Origin: Verrucomicrobiota bacterium
Lineage (GTDB): Bacteria > Verrucomicrobiota > Verrucomicrobiia > Opitutales > Puniceicoccaceae
Assembly: GCA_038744685.1 (NCBI GenBank)
Contig: JBCDMB010000011.1
Span: 1-64,000 of the forward strand
Direction of reading: 5' to 3'
Length of the DNA: 64,000 nt
The first letter of the stretch is position 1. Every line of letters begins with the position of its first letter. The notes under the pieces are model-generated. The model was not told the origin of the DNA. It saw only the letters and a program-made list of their open reading frames with translations, and searched no databases. This document shows positions 57,625 through 64,000 of this stretch, piece by piece. Made by a program: the position numbers and the translations under genes.

Positions 57625-59073
57625 CTATGGACTTTCTGAGGAGGTATCCCGTTCAGGCCATATCTCAGGGTCAAGGCCGGGAACACTTCCACCATCAAAG
57701 ACTGGCGTTGCACCGGACTTGTCCTGCTTATTGTAGTCTCGGATCGTCGAGATTCCTTTCCTCGAAAGAATAATGAGCGCCGTGATGTTTGTCAGCGCCA
57801 TCAAGCCCATCGTGACGTCAGCCAAGCCCCAAACGACTGGAAGGTCGAGAAGTGCACCAGTCATGACGACTACCAAAACCACCAACCTGAACGGAAAAAG
57901 CCCTTTCGGAGTATTTCCATTCAAGAACAGGAAATTGGTCTCCGCGTAACTGTAATTCGCGATAATCGAACTGAAACAGAAAAACAGTATCGAGAGACCG
58001 AGAAAATATTTGATCCAAGCACCTAATTCTTCTGACAAAGCAAACTGCATGAGACTGATGCCCGTCCTGCCATCTGCATGCTCAAGTCCCCCAGTCAACA
58101 AAATCATCGCCGCGCTCGCTGTGCAGATGACGAAAGTATCCACAAAGACTCCAAGCATTTGGACATATCCTTGGGAGGCAGGGTGATTCGGCACCGGTGT
58201 CGCACTTCCCGCGATATTGGCCGCAGACCCCATCCCCGCCTCGTTGGAAAAGAGGCCGCGCGAGATACCATGTCGCATAGCCTGAGCGATGGTGTAGCCG
58301 ACTACCCCTGCACCTGCTTCCCGAACGCCAAACGCGTCCTGAAAGACGAGCAAAAAGGCACTCGGCACTTCGCTGATATTTAGCACAACGACGAGAAGGG
58401 CGATTAGAAGATAGCTGACTGCCATGATCGGAACCAGGATCCCAGCAGTTGTCGCGATCTTTTTCAGACCACCCATGATCACAAAGGCGGTGAGAACGAC
58501 TACGACGATGCCGATCACGTAAGCCTTCACATCGAATATACCGCCCATTGAATCGACAATGGTGTTGGACTGCACTGCGTTAAAGGCGAAGCCGAAGGCC
58601 AAGATCAGCAGGACCGAAAAAAGCATTCCCATTTTTCGCGAGCCTATGCCTTTCTCCATGTAGTAAGCCGGACCACCCCGAAACTCTCCTTCGGAATCCC
58701 TGATCTTATACACCTGTGCGAGGGTCGACTCGACCAGAGAGGTCGCCATTCCAAGAAAGGCACTCAACCACATCCAGAATATGGCTCCGGGTCCTCCCAT
58801 CGTCATTGCAATCACGACTCCGGCAATATTTCCGGTCCCAACACGGGCGGCAAGCGAAGTGCAAAAGGTCTTGAATGGACTGATACCCGAATCAACGTGG
58901 CGGCCCTTGTTCAAGACCTTTACCGAGTGAACCAAACGGCGAGCCTGAATGAAACCGAGGACGGTGGTAAAATACAAACCGGAACCGATGAGCGCGAAAA
59001 CGAGGACCTTCCCCCAAAGGACATCGTTGATTGAATTGATTACGCCCATTAGCGCTTCGTTGATTCTATCCAT
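57625..59073 (-). CDS. Sodium:alanine symporter family protein (AGCS)
   Basis: 482 aa, eleven or so membrane helices. SLAARVGTGNIAGVVIAMTM with GPGAIFWMWLSAFLGMATSL is the AGCS signature, as are FRGGPAYYMEKGIGSRKMG, GISRGLFSNEAGMGSAANIA and IANYSYAETNFLFLNGN. It takes up alanine or glycine with Na+ or H+. The C-terminal 40 residues are polar. Alone with the small gene downstream. Confidence 0.93.
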   Translation of the reverse strand: MDRINEALMGVINSINDVLWGKVLVFALIGSGLYFTTVLGFIQARRLVHSVKVLNKGRHVDSGISPFKTFCTSLAARVGTGNIAGVVIAMTMGGPGAIFWMWLSAFLGMATSLVESTLAQVYKIRDSEGEFRGGPAYYMEKGIGSRKMGMLFSVLLILAFGFAFNAVQSNTIVDSMGGIFDVKAYVIGIVVVVLTAFVIMGGLKKIATTAGILVPIMAVSYLLIALLVVVLNISEVPSAFLLVFQDAFGVREAGAGVVGYTIAQAMRHGISRGLFSNEAGMGSAANIAGSATPVPNHPASQGYVQMLGVFVDTFVICTASAAMILLTGGLEHADGRTGISLMQFALSEELGAWIKYFLGLSILFFCFSSIIANYSYAETNFLFLNGNTPKGLFPFRLVVLVVVMTGALLDLPVVWGLADVTMGLMALTNITALIILSRKGISTIRDYNKQDKSGATPVFDGGSVPGLDPEIWPERDTSSESP

Positions 59074-59121
59074 TAGGTCACCTCGTAAATTCTCTACCCG
59101 AATTAGCCTTCCCTAATTGAT

Positions 59122-59616
59122 TTATTCTTCAAACATGGAGATTCCCATGTTTTTCCGCGTCTCCTTAGGGTCAAAGACACGACCGTGCATGACGATATAA
59201 ACTCCAGGATCAAGAAATTGTGCGGCAAGCACTGCCGAACCGATGTTGAAGACAGCCTCAGAGTCCCGAAACCGATACGGTATCATCGCACCCGTGAAAA
59301 CAACCGTTTTGCCAGCGGTGTTTCCTACGCTACGTGCAGCTTCTACCATTCGATCTGTTCCGTAGGTGACAACGATTCTTCGGACAGAAGCATTGGTGAT
59401 GCCAGTTCTGAGAGCTTCCAAATCGGCCTCATCCACCCGGTTACTGTCCTTTGCAAAAACGGACTCGATTTCGTAGGGAACAGAGAGACGGCTATTCGCT
59501 AGGATGACCTTGATCTGTGGATCCCCTACCTGGTCGTTGAGCTCGGTTGCGAAATTGACTTTGTCGATGGTTCCTCCGCAAGTAAGGAACAGGATCGGTT
59601 CAGGAGCTTTCGCCAT
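59122..59616 (-). CDS. One-domain asparaginase-like protein
   Basis: 164 aa, only the N-terminal domain of the type I/II asparaginase family (usual ~330 aa). LFLTCGGTIDKVNF holds the first active-site Thr, RRIVVTYGTDRMVEAA the second triad Thr-Asp (usually THGTD), and KTVVFTGAMIPYRFRDSEAV follows. The C-terminal domain that completes the site in neighbours is absent and no remnant follows, so it is a known short variety and not a frameshifted gene as far as seen. Activity open. Confidence 0.8.
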   Translation of the reverse strand: MAKAPEPILFLTCGGTIDKVNFATELNDQVGDPQIKVILANSRLSVPYEIESVFAKDSNRVDEADLEALRTGITNASVRRIVVTYGTDRMVEAARSVGNTAGKTVVFTGAMIPYRFRDSEAVFNIGSAVLAAQFLDPGVYIVMHGRVFDPKETRKNMGISMFEE

Positions 59617-59623
59617 CAATGCT

Positions 59624-60526
59624 CTAAAAGGAGATGACCGCGCTTATGTTCATCCAAACATTGGTCTCTCGGCCGCCAATGTTACGACTGGCTCCATCGT
59701 TGTTGGTCGCTATTTGAGGACCGATAAGCACTCGCAGTTGTTCGTCGTAAAACGTGTGCCCCAGATTCACTCTACCCATCGCCCAAGCCCAGCTATTCTT
59801 ATCGCCAAAGCTCGTGTCCCCCTGATCCGCGTAACCGAAGTTACCGCCAAGAACTACGAACGCTCCGCTATAACCGAAGTAGGGTTCCAAGTCGATTTCG
59901 TGGTTTAGAATGAAATACAATTCATGTCTCTCCCTCTCAAACTTGTATTGATACAGAAACGTTGGACTCGCGAAAATCGAGTCCAGCTCAGCCGCGAAAG
60001 ATAGACCCCAGACTGTGCGAGGATCCGCAAGCTGGTTAGGATAATACTCCAGAAGACCGCCCACTGTGATGTTCAAACCATCGGTAGCGGAAAAACCATA
60101 ACTGAGGGTGAAATCGAATTCCTCTACGTCATCGTCATTGATCGATGAATCGAGAGGAAAGTTGCTCCACATCCCAGCAGTCAGTCCAAGATACGAAACA
60201 GCGATCGACGTCTGGTACACTTCATAGCCGATCTGCTTACCTCTGGACACATATTGCGACTCATAATTGAGACCGATACCCAGATTCACCGCATCTTCTG
60301 CGGCAATATCCGTATCGATACTGGTGGTTAAAGAAGTGTCGTCGACGGATACGACATCGTCTAAAAGGAGATCATCATCCTCCGATGGACCGCCCTGTAA
60401 ACCATCGCTAGTGTGATCGTGAGGAGCGGGGTCTCCCGATACGCCCTGCCCATTTGCAACCAAGAAAACCAGCGGGGAGAGGACAAAGGATAAGAAACCA
60501 ATTCTAGAAATATCCCGACAACTCAT
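59624..60526 (-). CDS. Outer membrane porin-like barrel
   Basis: 300 aa from MSCRDISRIGFLSFVLSPLV, which gives a normal signal peptide (cleaved after VANGQG-like end). An acidic low-complexity part follows (~30-75, DDDLLLDDVVSVDD), then strands of a barrel (YVSRGKQIGYEVYQTSIAVS, FDFTLSYGFSATDG, VWGLSFAAELDSIFASPTFL) and a C-terminal Phe (NISAVISF). Fits the family of TorF-like/DUF barrel proteins with unknown substrate. Follows the one-domain asparaginase in reverse order with a 4-nt gap. Confidence 0.7.
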   Translation of the reverse strand: MSCRDISRIGFLSFVLSPLVFLVANGQGVSGDPAPHDHTSDGLQGGPSEDDDLLLDDVVSVDDTSLTTSIDTDIAAEDAVNLGIGLNYESQYVSRGKQIGYEVYQTSIAVSYLGLTAGMWSNFPLDSSINDDDVEEFDFTLSYGFSATDGLNITVGGLLEYYPNQLADPRTVWGLSFAAELDSIFASPTFLYQYKFERERHELYFILNHEIDLEPYFGYSGAFVVLGGNFGYADQGDTSFGDKNSWAWAMGRVNLGHTFYDEQLRVLIGPQIATNNDGASRNIGGRETNVWMNISAVISF

Positions 60527-60700
60527 ATTGAACACCTTTCTTCTGTTTAGTTTTGCGGCTCTCAACCGCCTCGCGCGATTCCTCATGCTGAACATAAGAA
60601 AGACTGATAGCCAACTGTTTTTTTACCGAACCTAAATTTAATGTCGGGTAGGCGGATTGAGTCGCTTGACTGCCACCAGCAACGGATTTTGTCTCCAAAC

Positions 60701-61780
60701 ATGATTGTAGCACCGCAAGCGATCAGAGAGATCACCTCGGATTGGCTGACAGTTGTTTTAAAAAGCGCCGACCTAATCCGCTCAAGCAAAGTGGTCGGCG
60801 CAGTGCCTACCGTTTTGAGTGAAAACCGGGGGTTTCTCAGTGTAGTTGCAAAATTCGCTCTTAGTTATGATGAGCCGGAACCAACAGCGCCAAACACTGT
60901 GGTCGTCAAAATGGAGACTCCTGATCCTGAACTGCATATGATCGGAGACGAGAAACATGCCTTCGAACGAGAGATCAAATTCTATCAAGAGGTTGGTCAA
61001 AGGACGGGTATCCGGCTCCCCTCCGTCTACTTCGCTGTGGATCAGCCGCCTCATTTCTGTCTCGTTATGGAGGACTTTTCTCACTGTGAACCAGGAGATC
61101 AAGTGGCGGGGATGCCTTTAGACTTGGTCGGAACCGCTGCTCAAATGATGGGAACTCTGCAGGCCCGCTTTTGGAACAATGAAGCTCTGGAATTATTGAA
61201 TTGGATGCCAACTTCCAATCGGATTGAGGCCGACTACGAAGAGAACTGGACGTCGTTTAAAAAACACTACGGGCACTTTATCGAGAAAGGTGGAATTGAG
61301 TTGGGTGATCATTTGCTTTCTTATATCGACTGGGTGTTCGAGGAGATTGAGCATCGCCCGAAGACCATCACTCATAACGACCTGCGCGAAGATAATCTTC
61401 TTTTTGGCAAGGCCGGAACGAATGAAGAAGTGATCATTATCGATTGGCAGCTGGCAACCCGTAGTATGGGCGTTTTTGACATCACCCGATTGATTTCAGG
61501 AAGTACCCTTCCGGATCTTCGGCGAGGTCACGAAATTGAAATCCTTCGGATCTGGTACGATTCTCTCATCCGCGGAGGAGTGGAGGGCTACTCTTGGGAA
61601 GATGCCCGCTATGACCTTCACCTCGCCTTGCTCGAGTGCATTTGCTACCCGATAAAGTTTCACACGGCATTCATCGATAAACCCCATGAGGGCCGCGGGT
61701 ACCAACTGACGGAGGCAATCATCCGCCGGCATTTTGCATCCGCTGTCGATCTGAATGCGGCTGAGATCCTTCCTGGCTAG
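60701..61780 (+). CDS. Phosphotransferase of the EcKinase/APH type
   Basis: 359 aa from the ATG at 60701. ATP-grip-like part NRGFLSVVAKFALSYDEPEP, then VVVKMETPDP (Lys), the typical PHFCLVMEDFSHCEPGDQVA hinge, catalytic THNDLREDNLLFG (HxD..N) and IIIDWQLATRSMGVFDITRL (DxD-like). It resembles DUF1679/ecdysteroid-kinase-like and aminoglycoside phosphotransferases. Substrate unknown. Divergent from the barrel gene. Confidence 0.82.
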   Translation: MIVAPQAIREITSDWLTVVLKSADLIRSSKVVGAVPTVLSENRGFLSVVAKFALSYDEPEPTAPNTVVVKMETPDPELHMIGDEKHAFEREIKFYQEVGQRTGIRLPSVYFAVDQPPHFCLVMEDFSHCEPGDQVAGMPLDLVGTAAQMMGTLQARFWNNEALELLNWMPTSNRIEADYEENWTSFKKHYGHFIEKGGIELGDHLLSYIDWVFEEIEHRPKTITHNDLREDNLLFGKAGTNEEVIIIDWQLATRSMGVFDITRLISGSTLPDLRRGHEIEILRIWYDSLIRGGVEGYSWEDARYDLHLALLECICYPIKFHTAFIDKPHEGRGYQLTEAIIRRHFASAVDLNAAEILPG

Positions 61781-61994
61781 GACTCCCTCGCGGTTCGTCT
61801 GATCCGTCCGGTTGGATAAACGAAGGCAGCAAACCTGTCTCGCCGTAGCTCTTCAGCGAAGGCGGAAGGCGGCCTCATCGGGCAGCGTTAGCAGATAGGT
61901 CCGAGAGCCTATGTGGCCCGCAAACTTCTCAGCGGCCTCACCCGGATTCCGGCGGTGTCGAAATCACGAGCCAAAGGAGATTAACCGAAGGGCC
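61781..61994. other. Intergenic gap with a hairpin
   Basis: CGCC-GTA-GCT-CTTC-AGC-GAA-GGCG (about 61841-61864) is a double-stem hairpin, of a type (CGCCGTAGCT..AGCGAAGGCG) I know as a frequent intergenic repeat in related genomes. Further, GGCGG and CGGTGTCG-like GC-rich parts follow. No gene. Confidence 0.55.
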
Positions 61995-63242
61995 CTAAAA
62001 CGAAAATCGATACTTCGCCAAACGGGTGCGAATCTCTTCCACCACCCGCTCTTCATTTTCCTCGCCGTGCGCCTCGAAGGTCACAGAGAACCGCACAAAG
62101 GCACCAACGTCGTCCCACGGGACGGTGCTGACGAGCTCTTCTCGAATCAACCACTGGCTGAAGTCTTCCCCTGTATCGAAATTCGTTTTCTCCCCAGAGG
62201 AGTCTTCGGCGGCAGACGGTGCCTTCACGTAGAGAAAAAAGCTTCCTTGTGGCTTCTTTGCATCGAAGCCGGCCTCTCGGAGAGCTCCAACAAGGCGGTC
62301 CATCCGACGCGAGTATTTAGCAGCGATTTCCTGAGTGATCCAAGGTTGACTGAGCGCCGTCTCCCCCGCCTTTTGGATCGCTAAAAACTGGCCGGAATCC
62401 GAGTTGTCTTTCACATGCCCATAGGCAGCGACAATCAGTGGATTACCAACCACGAATCCGATCCGCCAACCTGTCATGTTGAAACCCTTTGACAACGAAT
62501 GCAGCTCGACAGCGACATCTTTGCCACCTTCGACCTGTAGGATCGAAAGCGGTTCCCCTTCGAAAATGAGAGCGGCATACGCTGCGTCCTGAATCACGAC
62601 GATCTCGTTCTCCTTTGCAAAACGGACTACTTCTTCGAAAAACTCACGGGTTGCAGAAGCACCGGTTGGGTTATTCGGGTAATTGAGCACCATGACTTTG
62701 GCACGTTTGCAAATATCTGCCGGCACTGCCGCCAAATCGGGGAGAAAACCATTTTCTGCATGGAGAGGCATATTGAACACCTCCCCACCGTAATACTGCG
62801 CATGAGTGCCGAGAACCGGGTAGCCCGGAGTCGTCATCAAGACGACATCACCAGGGTTCACGAAACAAGCGGGAAGCATGGTCAGAGCCGTCTTCGATCC
62901 GATCGAGTGAAGCACCTCGGTTCCCGGATCGATCCCTTTCACTCCAAAGACCTTCTCCATGTAGTGCGCCGCTACTTCAAGAAACGATTCACAACCATTA
63001 TCGGCGTATCCGCGATTCTCTGGACGAGCCGCCTCGTTTTGAAGGGTTTGAACGACCTCCGGGTATGCCATACGATCGGGCTCGCCTACCCCCATATCGA
63101 TCAATGCCTTTCCAGGGTGTGTCTTTACCGCTGCCCGCTTTGCACGCTTGATCTTCTCAAATTTGTAGATGGCGGTGTCTTTGCCGAACCCGGCTCCCCC
63201 AATTCGCTCTGCAAATTGTGATTGAATGTATGACTCACCCAT
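61995..63242 (-). CDS. dapL: LL-diaminopimelate aminotransferase
   Basis: 415 aa from MGESYIQSQFAERIGGAGFG; the 19 codons before it are not conserved. Fold type I PLP enzyme: KALIDMGVGEPDRMAYPEVV, NRGYADNGCESFLEVAAHYM, VLNYPNNPTGASATREFFEE, and K252 in HSLSKGFNMTGWRIGFVVGN. DapL makes LL-DAP from tetrahydrodipicolinate in one step, a route found in PVC bacteria, plants and Chlamydiae. Stands alone. Confidence 0.9.
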   Translation of the reverse strand: MGESYIQSQFAERIGGAGFGKDTAIYKFEKIKRAKRAAVKTHPGKALIDMGVGEPDRMAYPEVVQTLQNEAARPENRGYADNGCESFLEVAAHYMEKVFGVKGIDPGTEVLHSIGSKTALTMLPACFVNPGDVVLMTTPGYPVLGTHAQYYGGEVFNMPLHAENGFLPDLAAVPADICKRAKVMVLNYPNNPTGASATREFFEEVVRFAKENEIVVIQDAAYAALIFEGEPLSILQVEGGKDVAVELHSLSKGFNMTGWRIGFVVGNPLIVAAYGHVKDNSDSGQFLAIQKAGETALSQPWITQEIAAKYSRRMDRLVGALREAGFDAKKPQGSFFLYVKAPSAAEDSSGEKTNFDTGEDFSQWLIREELVSTVPWDDVGAFVRFSVTFEAHGEENEERVVEEIRTRLAKYRFSF

Positions 63243-63378
63243 GGGCTCGTATAATTTTAACAGACTTGTGGTAAAGCAAGGAGCGAATCGCTTTTCCACT
63301 GCGGTTCGAAAATCCTGCTTCCCACCTCCACCTCAGTTTTAGTTGAATCAGAGCGGTCTTTGCGTTTTGGTCGCTCGA

Positions 63379-64000
63379 ATGCAGATCATCGAGTCAATCA
63401 ACGAGATGCAATCCGTCGCGATATCGAATCGCTCCAAAGGACGCCTAATCGCCCTGGTTCCAACCATGGGAGCCCTCCACACCGGACATGGTGGGTTGAT
63501 CAAGGAGGCGAAAGAAAAAGGCGACCTCACTGTCGTCTCCCTCTTCCTCAACCCAACTCAGTTTGCTCCCAACGAAGACTTTCAGTCCTACCCAAGAGAC
63601 TTCGCGAAGGATCGCGCCTTTTGCGAAGAGCACCAGGTCGACATCCTCTTTGTCCCAAAAGAAGAAGAAGTCTTCCCTCCAAACTATTCTGTTCATGTCG
63701 AAGAGTCTTTTGTAAGTGCGGGTCTTTGTGGGATCTCCCGTCCCCAGCACTTCCGCGGGGTTACGACTATCTGCGCGAAGCTCTTCAACATCGTCCGTCC
63801 GGACGCTGCCGTTTTTGGACAGAAAGACGCCCAACAATGCGCGGTGTTGCGGAAAATGATCCAAGACCTTCACCTCCCGATCGAACTGGTGGTTGCACCG
63901 ACAGTTCGTGAAGACGATGGGCTCGCATTGAGCTCCCGTAACCAATATCTCACTACGGAGCAGCGGAACGATGCTAAATATCTCTTCAAGGCGCTGGAAG
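63379..64000 (+). CDS. panC: Pantothenate synthetase (cut by the window end)
   Basis: 207 codons visible of about 280. Start MQIIESINEMQSVAISNRSK; VPTMGALHTGHGGLIKEAKE is the ATP HxGH motif (usual HEGHLSLV), then VVSLFLNPTQFAPNEDFQSY, RPQHFRGVTTICAKLFNIVR, DAAVFGQKDAQQCAVLRKMI and VREDDGLALSSRNQYL, all typical. It joins pantoate and beta-alanine. Opposite in direction to dapL with a ~135 nt gap. Confidence 0.95.
   Translation, partial: MQIIESINEMQSVAISNRSKGRLIALVPTMGALHTGHGGLIKEAKEKGDLTVVSLFLNPTQFAPNEDFQSYPRDFAKDRAFCEEHQVDILFVPKEEEVFPPNYSVHVEESFVSAGLCGISRPQHFRGVTTICAKLFNIVRPDAAVFGQKDAQQCAVLRKMIQDLHLPIELVVAPTVREDDGLALSSRNQYLTTEQRNDAKYLFKALE

Overview
The window looks like a chromosome segment of a member of the PVC group, most likely Verrucomicrobiota (Opitutia-like). 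This rests on PEP-CTERM secreted proteins, an SHD1-thioredoxin fusion, an LL-diaminopimelate aminotransferase, a caa3-type oxidase and many short palindromic intergenic repeats. No rRNA or other marker gene is present, so the assignment is an inference.

Positions 1 to about 27.8 kb are the right part of a tailed-phage prophage; its left end lies outside the window. The integrase (26602-27792) sits beside the 3' end of a tRNA-Ser(GCU) gene, which is the likely attachment site. From a control region with two divergent ribbon-helix-helix genes and a 16-bp inverted-repeat operator (near 22.5 kb), a long leftward operon carries small membrane and unknown genes, a methyltransferase, a phage sliding clamp (DnaN), a Toprim primase, an SF3-like helicase, then a lambda-like head module (terminases, gpW, portal, protease/scaffold, major capsid, head-tail joining proteins, tail tube candidate) and a secreted-looking LamG protein cut by the edge. 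Early genes near the integrase include a HigBA toxin-antitoxin pair and a DnaQ-like exonuclease with a BRCT domain.

Between the large terminase and gpW the prophage is interrupted by a 2.5-kb block (9890-12389) on the opposite strand. It looks like an integron-type gene cassette array without an integrase: five cassettes, each starting with an ATG 13-15 nt after a G^TT-type (once G^AT) junction and each ending in a 60-100 nt imperfect hairpin like attC. Cargo is an Imm63-family immunity protein, two membrane proteins, one unknown protein and one dead cassette. One of these hairpins belongs to a ~250-nt composite repeat found again, inverted, at 29.4-29.7 kb.

From 28 kb on the DNA is ordinary chromosome: an outer membrane barrel, MarC-family protein, HflK-HflC, SHD1-thioredoxin, two PEP-CTERM proteins with sigma-54-like upstream elements, a caa3 cytochrome oxidase operon (II, I, III, IV) interrupted by a dead GxxExxY gene inside inverted repeat arms, prepilin peptidase, S41 protease with overlapping tsaD, phospholipase D-like protein, EamA permease, renalase-like oxidase, DUF2071 and DUF429 proteins, Dps, the proton-translocating transhydrogenase (pntA, pntA2, pntB), galactokinase, an HU protein, an alanine:cation symporter, a one-domain asparaginase, a second barrel, a phosphotransferase, dapL and the start of panC. 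Several families of short dispersed repeats fill the intergenic spaces.
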